Source of the DNA: CAYQDR01 sp964416315
GTDB taxonomy: Bacteria > Methylomirabilota > Methylomirabilia > Rokubacteriales > DASRDR01
Assembly (NCBI GenBank): GCA_964416315.1
Contig: CAYQDR010000111.1
Coordinates: 1 to 16,883 of the forward strand
Length of the DNA stretch: 16,883 bases
Reading direction: 5' to 3'
Shown here: piece by piece, positions 7,534 to 13,392 of the stretch
Layout: the number at the start of each line of letters is the position of its first letter
Numbering within the stretch: position 1 is the first letter of the stretch
Notes under the pieces: model-generated
Seen by the model: only the letters and a program-made list of their open reading frames with translations
Database searches by the model: none
Told to the model about the DNA's origin: nothing
Made by a program: the position numbers and the translations under genes

Positions 7534-7833
7534 CTACTGCTCGAGCTCGATCTCGAGGCCGCCGACCACCCCGGCGATCACGTTGTAGATGAACGCCGTG
7601 ATGGCGCCGAAGATGAAGCCGGCGACGGCCCAGAAGATGGGGAAGAGGATGATGGCGAAGATCCCGAACGCGCCGAGGCCGAGGCCGGAGAGGTCGCCCG
7701 CCGCGGCGCCGAACATCGCGCCCATCCCGCTGATCAGGGCGAAGACGAGCCCCTGGAGCAGGCCCATCACCGCCAAGATCACGGCCTCGAGCTTCGCCAT
7801 CGAGAGGACGCCGATTCGCTTCAGCGTGACCAT
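7534..7833 (-). CDS. Small hydrophobic membrane protein (DUF3566-like?), 99 aa
   Basis: This 99-residue protein opens with a short amphipathic stretch (MVTLKRIGVLSMAKLEAV) followed by two long hydrophobic segments (about 17-45 and 53-90) rich in Gly, Ala and Phe, and ends in an acidic tail (EIELEQ). The opening VLSxAKLxAxIxAVMGLLxGL is a recognisable pattern in small conserved bacterial membrane proteins; assignment to DUF3566 is tentative. The ATG at 7833 has a good Shine-Dalgarno sequence (AGAGGAG about 8 nt upstream). It lies 31 nt downstream of the Coa1-like gene and 4 nt upstream of the zinc-ribbon start, so the three are probably co-transcribed. No catalytic motif is visible; a membrane scaffold or pore-like role is only a guess. 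Confidence 0.8.
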   Translation of the reverse strand: MVTLKRIGVLSMAKLEAVILAVMGLLQGLVFALISGMGAMFGAAAGDLSGLGLGAFGIFAIILFPIFWAVAGFIFGAITAFIYNVIAGVVGGLEIELEQ

Positions 7834-7864
7834 CGTCGTGCTCCTCTGGTGAGTGGGTGAGGCG

Positions 7865-8338
7865 TCACGCCGCGGCCTCGCGGGGCCCGCCGGGGTCGCG
7901 GACGCCCTTCTTCAGGGGCAGCGGGTGCAGGACGCCCTCGGGGCTCTCGTACACCGCCTCGAGCACGCGCCACTCGCCCATCTGCTTGCGCATCCGCACG
8001 TGGACGCGGGCGGAGCCCGTCGTCCCCACGACGCGGATCGTCAGCTCGGCGCGGCCGCTCGGGCCGGAGGTCTCGATCGAGCCGGTGGGGAACCAGCCGA
8101 ACTCCAGCCCCTCGCCGACGACGGTCCGGATCTCGGGGCTCTGGCGGATGAGGGTCTCGGCGAGCCGGTAGGCCTCGGAGCCCTTGAGGAAGTAGAAGAC
8201 GAGGCCCGCGATGCCGCCGACGACGAGGAGGAGGAAGGGGATGACGGCGGCCAGGGCGATCAGGAGCACGCGCCGGTCGCGCCGCCGCCGCGCGGCGGCG
8301 TCGGGATCCGGGGCCGCTCCGGGAGGCACGGAGTTCAT
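7865..8338 (-). CDS. Coa1-like (cytochrome oxidase complex assembly protein 1 family) membrane protein
   Basis: This 157-residue protein has a short cytoplasmic, Arg-rich N-terminus (RRRRDRR, 17-23), one membrane helix (about 24-50) and an exported domain (about 53-130). The domain pattern SEAYRLAxxxIRxSPEIRxxxGExLExGWFPTGSIETSG...GRAELTIRVVGTTGSARVHVRxxK..GEWRV matches the Coa1/DUF1783 family. That family is named after a mitochondrial factor in cytochrome c oxidase maturation, but many bacterial members have no proven role. The start is the ATG at 8338, 15 nt downstream of a near-consensus promoter, making this the first gene of the five-gene operon that includes the CxxCH cyclase. A link to haem or respiratory-chain biology is attractive but inferred. 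Confidence 0.8.
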   Translation of the reverse strand: MNSVPPGAAPDPDAAARRRRDRRVLLIALAAVIPFLLLVVGGIAGLVFYFLKGSEAYRLAETLIRQSPEIRTVVGEGLEFGWFPTGSIETSGPSGRAELTIRVVGTTGSARVHVRMRKQMGEWRVLEAVYESPEGVLHPLPLKKGVRDPGGPREAAA

Positions 8339-8353
8339 GGTGCCGCTGGCCGG

Positions 8354-8382
8354 AGTCTAGGGATCGTCGCGGGGGCTGTCAA
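8354..8382 (-). promoter_or_regulatory. Strong sigma-70-type promoter for the Coa1-like/cyclase operon
   Basis: On the minus strand a perfect -35 TTGACA (8377-8382) is followed by exactly 17 bp and a -10 TAGACT (8354-8359). Transcription would start near 8346-8347, leaving a leader of about 8-10 nt before the ATG at 8338. It is the best promoter match in the window. Confidence 0.75.
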
Positions 8383-8415
8383 GGCGTGTCCCCCGCGCGT
8401 CCCCCGCCGCGCCGC

Positions 8416-8532
8416 TCAGCGGGCCTCGTACCCGGGCGAGACCTCCGTCTCCATCTCGGCCGGCGAAGCCGGGCGGCCCTCGAAGAACAGCGCGACCTGC
8501 TCCCCGAGCGGTGCGCAGACCGGGCGAGTCAC
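8416..8532 (-). CDS. Putative small protein, 38 aa, translationally coupled to the amidohydrolase
   Basis: A GTG start at 8530-8532 overlaps the TGA of the amidohydrolase by 4 bp (GTGA), the arrangement typical of translational coupling. The frame runs 38 codons to a TGA at 8416-8418. About 35 of the 38 codons end in G or C, as in the confirmed genes, whereas the overlapping 66-codon frame at 8357-8557 does not show this bias. The product (MTRPVCAPLGEQVALFF...) contains one cysteine, no clear membrane helix and an acidic C-terminal half ending in SPGYEAR. I do not recognise it. It may be a genuine microprotein or the surviving end of a longer gene fused out of frame to the amidohydrolase. The promoter at 8354-8382 follows 33 bp later on the same strand. 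Confidence 0.5.
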   Translation of the reverse strand: MTRPVCAPLGEQVALFFEGRPASPAEMETEVSPGYEAR

Positions 8533-10133
8533 CAAGGCGGCGCGTGGGCTGGATCACACGCCTGGAAGACGACCTCGCCGCCGACCATCGTGAGGACCGG
8601 GTGGATGTCCTTGATGCGTGCCTCGGGGCAGGCCCAGACGTCCTCGGAGAGCACGACGACGTCGGCGCGCTTGCCGGGCTCGAGCGAGCCGAGCTCCGCC
8701 TCCTGGTGGGCGGCCCGGGCGTTCCAGGTCGTGAAGGCGCGGACCGCCTCGTCCCGCGTCATCCGCTGCTCGGGCTGCCAGCCCGGGTCCTCGCCGCTCA
8801 GCGGTCGACGCGTCACGGCCGCGTAGATCCCGTGGAAGGGATTCGGGTCCTCCACGGGAAAGTCCGACCCCCCCGGGATGACGACGCCCGTGGCGAGGAG
8901 CGAGCGCCAGGCGTAGGCGCCCCGGAGGCGCTCCGGGCCGAGGCGCTCCGGCGCCCAGCGCATGTCCGAGGTGCAGTGGGTCGGCTGCATGCTCGGCAGC
9001 ACGCCGAGGCGGCGAAAGCGCGGGATGTCGGCGTCCGTGAGGACCTGGGCGTGCTCGACGCGGAAGCGCGCGTCGCGCCGACCGAGCGTCGGGAGCACGC
9101 GCTCGAAGACGTCGAGCGTCAGCGTGTTGGCGCGGTCGCCGATGGCGTGGACGCAGACCTGGAAGCCCCGGGCGGCCGCCACGCGCGTCCGCCGCTCGAG
9201 CTCCTCGACCGGGAGGAGGACCAGGCCCGTGTTGGCCGGGTCGTCGCAGTAGGGGGCGTGGAGGGCCGCCCCGCGGGAGCCGAGCGCCCCGTCCGCGACC
9301 AGCTTCATGGCCCGGATCACGAGGCGCCCGTCGCCGATCGTCTCGGGACCGTGCGCCAGGGCGTGCTCCCACGTCGCCGCGTGGGCCGCCCGGACCGCGG
9401 CGTAGTTGCGGAAGGGAAACTGGCCGCGCTCGATCAGGCGCCGGTACGCGGCGAGGGCGTAGAGCTCGGCGCCCATCTCGTGGATGCCCGTGAGCCCCTT
9501 CGCGAGGCACTGGGCGATCGCCTCGCGCACGGCCTGATCGAACCGCTCGGGCGAGGGGAGCGGGACGATGTCCTGGACGAGCCGCTGGGCCGCGTCCACG
9601 AGGAGCCCGGTCGGCTCGCCCGTCGGGTCGCGGAGGATGCGCCCGCCGGGCGGGTCCGCCGTGTGGCGCCCGATCCCCGCGGCAGCGAGGGCAGCCGAGT
9701 TCGCCCACGTGGCGTGGCCGTCCACGCGCGTGAGCGCGACGGGGTGCCGGGAGGCGACGCGGTCGAGCGACCCTCGGGTCGGGAAGCGCTGGCCGGGCCA
9801 GCGGGTCTGGTCCCAGCCGCGCCCCGTCAGCCACTCGCCCGCCGGCGTGCGGGCCGCCGCCTCGGCGACGAGCCCGGCGATCGTCGCCTCGGAGAGGATC
9901 CCCGCGGCGTCGAGGCTCAGGCGCGCGCGGGCCAGGTGCATGAGGTGGGCGTGGGCGTCCACGAGCCCCGGCAGCACCGCCCGACCGCCGAGGTCGAGTA
10001 CGCGCTCCCCGGCCGGGAGGTTCACGTCCGGGCGGCGCCCGGCGAACACGATGCGCCCGTCCCGGATGACGAGGCTGTCCACGACCGAGCCGCGCGCGTC
10101 CAGCGTGTAGATCCGCCCGTGGGTCAGGAGCAC
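8529..10133 (-). CDS. YtcJ-like metal-dependent amidohydrolase
   Basis: This 534-residue member of the amidohydrolase superfamily belongs to the YtcJ/N-substituted formamide deformylase group (Amidohydro_3). A small N-terminal beta domain (about 1-50) leads into the TIM barrel. Metal-binding residues visible are the HAH motif (H61, H63), VCVHAIGDRANT and VEHAQVL in the second half, and the late Asp in PGGSDFPVEDPNP. The C-terminal beta segment ends with LEPGKRADVVVL, as usual. It hydrolyses C-N bonds of an unknown substrate, probably in the cytosol since no signal peptide is seen. I chose the GTG at 10133 rather than the TTG at 10169. The TTG forms part of a -35 box, a -10-like GACCAT ends 7 nt before the GTG, and homologues begin near LLTHGRIYT. 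It is divergent from the dehydratase gene at 10201. Confidence 0.92.
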   Translation of the reverse strand: MLLTHGRIYTLDARGSVVDSLVIRDGRIVFAGRRPDVNLPAGERVLDLGGRAVLPGLVDAHAHLMHLARARLSLDAAGILSEATIAGLVAEAAARTPAGEWLTGRGWDQTRWPGQRFPTRGSLDRVASRHPVALTRVDGHATWANSAALAAAGIGRHTADPPGGRILRDPTGEPTGLLVDAAQRLVQDIVPLPSPERFDQAVREAIAQCLAKGLTGIHEMGAELYALAAYRRLIERGQFPFRNYAAVRAAHAATWEHALAHGPETIGDGRLVIRAMKLVADGALGSRGAALHAPYCDDPANTGLVLLPVEELERRTRVAAARGFQVCVHAIGDRANTLTLDVFERVLPTLGRRDARFRVEHAQVLTDADIPRFRRLGVLPSMQPTHCTSDMRWAPERLGPERLRGAYAWRSLLATGVVIPGGSDFPVEDPNPFHGIYAAVTRRPLSGEDPGWQPEQRMTRDEAVRAFTTWNARAAHQEAELGSLEPGKRADVVVLSEDVWACPEARIKDIHPVLTMVGGEVVFQACDPAHAPPW

Positions 10134-10140
10134 GGGCGCT

Positions 10141-10169
10141 ATGGTCGGCCGCGCGCAGCCCCCCGTCAA
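10141..10169 (-). promoter_or_regulatory. Putative leaderless promoter of the amidohydrolase gene
   Basis: On the minus strand TTGACG (10164-10169), a 17-bp spacer and GACCAT (10141-10146) form a promoter-like pair. The -10 ends exactly 7 nt before the GTG start at 10133, and the run ACCATAGC(G/C)CCCGTG is almost identical to that before exonuclease III at 15816. No Shine-Dalgarno sequence is present. Confidence 0.5.
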
Positions 10170-10176
10170 CCCCTGC

Positions 10177-10182
10177 TACAAT
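10177..10182 (+). promoter_or_regulatory. Extended -10 (TGC-TACAAT) for the dehydratase/miaB unit
   Basis: TGCTACAAT is an extended -10 element, with TG one base before the hexamer. It lies 18 nt upstream of the ATG at 10201, leaving room for a GAGGCG ribosome-binding site at about 10189-10194. No clear -35 is present, which extended -10 promoters tolerate. It sits back to back with the amidohydrolase promoter. Confidence 0.5.
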
Positions 10183-10200
10183 CTCGCCGAGGCGTCGGGC

Positions 10201-10554
10201 ATGGGGAGCCTGGCCGGAGAGCAGTGTGTGGCGTGCCGCCGGGACGCGCCGCGGGTGACGGAGGCGGAGGTCCAGGCGCTCCGGCCGGAGGTGCCGGAGT
10301 GGGAGGTCCTGGAGCGGGACGGCGTCCTCCGTCTCGAGCGGGTCTTTCGCTTCCCCGACTTCGCGCGGGCCCTCGCCTTCACGACCCGCGTCGGCGCGCT
10401 CGCCGAGGCCGAGGGACACCACCCGGCCCTCCTCACCGAGTGGGGCCGGGTCACGGTGAGCTGGTGGACCCACAAGATCCGCGGCCTCCACCGGAACGAC
10501 TTCGTGATGGCCGCGAAGACGGACGCGCTCGCGCGCGAGGCGGGCGTGGGGTAG
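10201..10554 (+). CDS. phhB: Pterin-4a-carbinolamine dehydratase
   Basis: This 117-residue PCD/DCoH family protein dehydrates 4a-hydroxytetrahydropterin so that the pterin cofactor of aromatic amino acid hydroxylases can be recycled; some bacterial homologues have been linked to other pterin roles. The signature is clear: EGHHP (H73, H74), then WGRVTVSWWTHKIRGLHRND with H91 and D100. H73, H74 and H91 form the usual catalytic histidine set. A CVAC pair near residues 9-12 precedes the usual 'lt..ei..l' helix and is common in bacterial members. The ATG at 10201 was chosen over one at 10141 because the longer frame reads through the promoter and adds residues not typical of the family. miaB begins 26 nt downstream and is probably co-transcribed. 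No aromatic amino acid hydroxylase gene is in the window. Confidence 0.93.
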   Translation: MGSLAGEQCVACRRDAPRVTEAEVQALRPEVPEWEVLERDGVLRLERVFRFPDFARALAFTTRVGALAEAEGHHPALLTEWGRVTVSWWTHKIRGLHRNDFVMAAKTDALAREAGVG

Positions 10555-10569
10555 CATAGTCGCATAGTC
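10554..10569 (+). repeat. Tandem 8-bp duplication (GCATAGTC twice)
   Basis: GCATAGTC occurs at 10554-10561 and again at 10562-10569, starting at the last base of the dehydratase stop codon and lying just before miaB. Each copy contains a CATAG core that resembles the -10 region of other genes here, so the repeat could provide a weak internal promoter for miaB or be a neutral slippage product. Confidence 0.6.
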
Positions 10570-10580
10570 CTCCGCGAGCC

Positions 10581-11996
10581 ATGGGCAAGCACGTGTACCT
10601 CCAGACCTACGGCTGTCAGATGAACGAGCGGGATTCCGAGGAGATCCTCGGGATGCTGACGGCCCAGGGCTACAGCGTCGTCGCGCGCGAGGCCGAGGCG
10701 GACGTGATCCTGCTCAACACCTGCTCGGTCCGCGAGCACGCCGAGGCGCGGGCCTTCGGCAAGATGGGGGCGCTCCAGCGGCTGAAGGGCGAGCGCCCGG
10801 ACGTGGTCCTCGGGGTCCTCGGGTGCATGGCCAAGGCGCAGCGGGAGGAGGTCTTCCGCCGGCTCCCCCTGGTGGACCTGGTCGCCGGGCCGGCCGAGAT
10901 CTACGACCTCCCGGACCTCCTCGCGCGCGTCGCCGAGCGCCGGCAGCGGGCCGCGGCCGAGGAGCCCGCGCGCCTCCTCGCGGTGGATCGCCCCGTGCGG
11001 CCGCTCGAGAAGAAGCCCGCCGGCGACTACCGCGCGCGGCCGATCACGGCCTTCGTCACGATCATGGAGGGGTGCGACAAGACCTGCGCCTACTGCATCG
11101 TCCCGATGACGCGCGGCCAGGAGGTCTCGCGGCCGCTCGGCGAGGTCCTCGAGGAGGTCGAGCGGCTCGCCCGCGCCGGCTACCGCCAGGTCACGCTCCT
11201 CGGGCAGAACGTCAACGCCTACGGCAAGCGCTTCCCCGACGGCTCGGGCTACCTCGGGCCGGGCCGCCGCGAGCGGCTCCTCGTCGAGGAGGCCGCCGCA
11301 GCCGAGGCGGCGGGGGCACGCGTCGTGGACTTCCCCGTGCTCCTCCGGCAGATCGACGCCCGGACGTCGATCCCGCGGGTCAGGTTCACGACGAGCCACC
11401 CCTTCGACGCCCACGAGCGGCTCTTCCGGGCGATGGCGGAGTGCCGGGCGGTGTGCGAGTCCCTGCACCTGCCGGTCCAGTCGGGCTCGGACCGTGTCCT
11501 CCGACGGATGCGGCGCGGCTACACGGTCGCGAGTTACCTCGCGAAGGTCGCGCGCCTCCGCGAGCTGGTTCCGGACGTCGCGCTCTCCACCGACATCATC
11601 GTCGGCTTCCCCGGCGAGACGCCCGAGGACTTCGAGGCGACACGAGCGCTCGTGGCGGACGTCGAGTACGACGGCGCGTTCATCTTCAAGTACTCGGCGC
11701 GGCCGGGCACCGAGGCGGCCGGCTGGGGGGACGACGTGCCGCGTGCCGTCAAGGAGGCGCGGCACCGGGCGCTGCTCGAGCTGCAGGAGGCGATCTCACG
11801 GCGCAAGCTCGAGCGGTGGGTCGGGCACGAGGTCGAAGTCCTCCTCGAGGAGCGCAACCGGCGTGGCCAGCTGGCGGGGCACACGCGAGGCAACCTCAAC
11901 GTCGTCTGCGACGGCCCCGATGCCCGGATCGGCGAGCTCGTCCCCGTGCGGATCGAGCGCGTGACGCCGACGACGATGATCGGCGTCGTCGCCTGA
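10581..11996 (+). CDS. miaB: tRNA-2-methylthio-N6-dimethylallyladenosine synthase MiaB
   Basis: MiaB is a 4Fe-4S radical-SAM methylthiotransferase that adds the 2-methylthio group to i6A37 of tRNAs reading UNN codons. The N-terminal UPF0004 domain has the three auxiliary-cluster cysteines (C12 in YGCQMN, C48 in NTCSV, C82 in LGCMAK). The radical-SAM cluster motif is CDKTCAYC (C165, C169, C172), and the C-terminal TRAM domain is at about 402-471 (VGHEVEVLLEE...). The opening QTYGCQMNERDSE favours MiaB over MtaB or RimO. At 471 residues it is longer than the usual 440-450. The excess is largely an Ala/Glu/Gly-rich insertion at about 221-248, between the LGQNVNAYG strand and the LLRQID helix. 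The ATG at 10581 has only a weak ribosome-binding site and follows the dehydratase stop by 26 nt, with a tandem 8-bp repeat in the gap. Confidence 0.95.
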   Translation: MGKHVYLQTYGCQMNERDSEEILGMLTAQGYSVVAREAEADVILLNTCSVREHAEARAFGKMGALQRLKGERPDVVLGVLGCMAKAQREEVFRRLPLVDLVAGPAEIYDLPDLLARVAERRQRAAAEEPARLLAVDRPVRPLEKKPAGDYRARPITAFVTIMEGCDKTCAYCIVPMTRGQEVSRPLGEVLEEVERLARAGYRQVTLLGQNVNAYGKRFPDGSGYLGPGRRERLLVEEAAAAEAAGARVVDFPVLLRQIDARTSIPRVRFTTSHPFDAHERLFRAMAECRAVCESLHLPVQSGSDRVLRRMRRGYTVASYLAKVARLRELVPDVALSTDIIVGFPGETPEDFEATRALVADVEYDGAFIFKYSARPGTEAAGWGDDVPRAVKEARHRALLELQEAISRRKLERWVGHEVEVLLEERNRRGQLAGHTRGNLNVVCDGPDARIGELVPVRIERVTPTTMIGVVA

Positions 11997-12068
11997 TCAA
12001 CGCGTTGCGACGAGCCGAGTGGTGGCGGGCGGGAATCCGACCGGGCCGCCCTGAATCGGAGGCGTTCG

Positions 12069-12290
12069 ATGCCCCTCCTCGTCCTGGGCGTTCTCGTGAC
12101 GGCGGCGGGGTTCGGGCTGGCCGTTCTCGTGTTGACCGGCCAGCTTGCGCCCGGGCTGCTCGAGCCCGCGGATCGCGCACAGCGCGCCGTGGGCTTCGTG
12201 CTGGCCGGGTTCGTGGTCGGCGGGCTCCTGGGCGCGATCGGGCAGTGGATCATGGTGGCGCGGGAGAAAGGGCGGCTCCACCGCCCCTGA
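12069..12290 (+). CDS. Small two-helix membrane protein, 73 aa
   Basis: This hypothetical inner-membrane protein has two predicted membrane helices (about 2-26 and 40-62), with a short charged loop (LLEPADRAQR) between and a basic C-terminal tail (REKGRLHRP). The ATG at 12069 is preceded by a good Shine-Dalgarno sequence GGAGG (12058-12062) with 6-nt spacing, supporting it as a translated gene. It follows miaB by 72 bp. Its stop is 7 nt before the metalloprotease start, so the pair are probably co-translated and could act together in the membrane. I do not recognise the family and see no catalytic motif. The tail of positive residues suggests that the termini are cytoplasmic. Confidence 0.75.
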   Translation: MPLLVLGVLVTAAGFGLAVLVLTGQLAPGLLEPADRAQRAVGFVLAGFVVGGLLGAIGQWIMVAREKGRLHRP

Positions 12291-12297
12291 GGCGGCC

Positions 12298-13029
12298 GTG
12301 GGGCTCCACGGCTGGCGGGCCTGGGGGCTCCTCCTCGCCCTGCTCGCGGTCGCCGCCCTCGCGGCCGTCGCGCTCGCCGTCCGCGCGACCCTCACGGAGC
12401 AGTCGCGTCTCGTCGCCGACGAGTGCCGCATCCTCGCCATGCGGGAGGCGATCGCCGTCTACTACCGCCTCCACGGCGCCTACCCCGAGCGCCCGGGCCG
12501 CTACGCGGAGTGCGCGACGCTGACGCCGGCGCAGGAGCGCGCCCTCGCCGAGGTCCGCCGCTTCGTCGAGGCGACCGCGCGGCTCTACGGCGTCCCGCCC
12601 CTCGCCGTCGTCGCCGGCCCCTACGTCCGTGGCCTCGCGGCGTCCTACCGGCCCGGCCTCCTCCTGATCGCGCCCCCGGTCCTCACCGGTCCGGACCGCG
12701 ACGCCACGGTGGCGCACGAGCTCGCGCACCAGCTCCTGCGCCACGGCGCCCCGCGCGTCGGGGCCGCGGCGCCGGCTCCATCGGAGCAGGCCCGGCGCGA
12801 GGCGGACGCGAACGCCAAGTCGGTGGAGATCCTCGTGCGGGTCCGGGGGTGGCCCGAGCGGACGGCGCTCGCGGCCGTGTACGAGAAGCTCCTCCGCCAG
12901 CACCGCGCCGTCACGGCGGGCCAGGCGATCGTCGCCCCGGGCCACGCCGCGCCCTGCGAGGAGCTCCGGGACCTCCTCGGCCGCTTCCCGCAGCACCGCG
13001 CCTGGACCGCCAGGCTCGAGTGCGCCTGA
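12298..13029 (+). CDS. Membrane-anchored HExxH metalloprotease (M48-like gluzincin)
   Basis: This 243-residue protein has one N-terminal membrane helix (about 8-30) that anchors a domain facing the periplasm. The catalytic motif is HELAHQLLRH (H140, E141, H144). Downstream, READANAKSVEILVRVRGW places E168 as a likely third zinc ligand, in the same 'EAD..a.eiL.r.G' context as M48 peptidases. The region before the motif (about 90-135, ARLYGVPPLAVV...LLLIAPPVL) also resembles the strand pattern of M48 enzymes. It probably cleaves membrane or periplasmic proteins; the substrate is unknown. The GTG at 12298 was chosen. It lies 7 nt after the stop of the two-helix protein, with GAGGCGG just upstream. 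The longer frame back to 12145 overlaps that gene with unlikely codon use. Three cysteines in the mature domain (C43, C72 and one near the end) could form disulfides. Confidence 0.8.
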   Translation: MGLHGWRAWGLLLALLAVAALAAVALAVRATLTEQSRLVADECRILAMREAIAVYYRLHGAYPERPGRYAECATLTPAQERALAEVRRFVEATARLYGVPPLAVVAGPYVRGLAASYRPGLLLIAPPVLTGPDRDATVAHELAHQLLRHGAPRVGAAAPAPSEQARREADANAKSVEILVRVRGWPERTALAAVYEKLLRQHRAVTAGQAIVAPGHAAPCEELRDLLGRFPQHRAWTARLECA

Positions 13030-13046
13030 CCTTCATTCCCGGGGAA

Positions 13047-13063
13047 GGGGGGCGGAGCCCCCT
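13047..13063. terminator. G/C-rich hairpin between convergent genes
   Basis: GGGGGC and GCCCCC pair around a GGA loop (13048-13062, plus one G-T pair outside). The hairpin lies between the plus-strand metalloprotease stop (13029) and the minus-strand stop at 13074. It has no T-tract, so any terminator function would be by stalling or factor-assisted. Such stable G/C hairpins could also be a dispersed intergenic repeat. Confidence 0.45.
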
Positions 13064-13073
13064 CCCAGGATCT

Positions 13074-13319
13074 CTAGGGGATCCGCTCCACGAGCAGCGA
13101 GATCTCGTCCTCCGACGCGCGCCCGCGGTTGGTCGGGCGGACGGTCCAGCCCGGGTGCTCGCGGATGACGGTGACCACGGCCTGGAGGAGCCTCGGCGCG
13201 ATCCGCTCGTGGAACTCGCGGAGCCAGGCGTAGCCGTCGCGCTCCCCCTCGTACTCCTCGGGGAACTCGCAGCGCAGGTCGAACCGCACCGTGAAGTCGC
13301 GCTCCTCGACGTACCGCAT
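13074..13319 (-). CDS. Hypothetical protein, 81 aa
   Basis: This is a small acidic soluble protein that begins MRYVEERDFTVRFDLRCEFP, so it opens with a beta strand. A Glu/Asp/Tyr-rich loop (EEYEGERDGYAW), a helix (LREFHERIAPRLLQAVVTVIREH) and a C-terminal strand ending EDEISLLVERIP follow. I do not recognise a named family. The ATG at 13319 was chosen because GAGGAGGAG lies about 9 nt upstream; the longer frame to 13514 would overlap the divergent barrel gene with arginine-rich, unlikely sequence. It is divergent from the barrel gene (73 bp between starts), and the two may share a regulatory region containing TAAGCT/TACGAT elements. The order strand-loop-long helix-strand suggests a compact alpha/beta domain. 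Confidence 0.75.
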   Translation of the reverse strand: MRYVEERDFTVRFDLRCEFPEEYEGERDGYAWLREFHERIAPRLLQAVVTVIREHPGWTVRPTNRGRASEDEISLLVERIP

Positions 13320-13375
13320 GCGTCCGCTCCTCCTCGCCGCCGAAAATCCTTCGCGCCCCCGCCGTCCGTCTAGCT

Positions 13376-13381
13376 TACGAT
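13376..13381 (+). promoter_or_regulatory. Putative -10 hexamer (TACGAT) for the Omp85-type gene
   Basis: TACGAT ends 11 nt before the TTG start at 13393, so the leader would be only a few bases. An overlapping TAAGCT on the minus strand (13372-13377) could serve the divergent gene at 13319. No convincing -35 is seen for either. Confidence 0.35.
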
Positions 13382-13392
13382 AGTCGTCCGGG

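Noticed and set aside
8357..8557. A 66-codon minus-strand ORF between the amidohydrolase and the Coa1-like gene
   Set aside because: Its third positions are not G/C-biased, while the overlapping 38-codon frame is.
10133..10169. The TTG at 10169 as start of the amidohydrolase
   Set aside because: It forms the -35 box of a plausible promoter, and the added 12 residues are not expected in the family.
8511..10559. A 682-codon plus-strand open frame opposite the amidohydrolase
   Set aside because: It is an antisense shadow of a well-supported gene in high-GC DNA; the translation is low-complexity Arg/Ala/Gly/Val with no motif.
10176..11765. A 529-codon minus-strand open frame opposite the dehydratase and miaB
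   Set aside because: It spans two confirmed genes and their gap on the other strand and shows only compositional bias.
13066..13084. Second small hairpin around the GGATC/GATCC pair at the minus-strand stop
   Set aside because: Only five base pairs with part inside the coding end; not distinguishable from chance.
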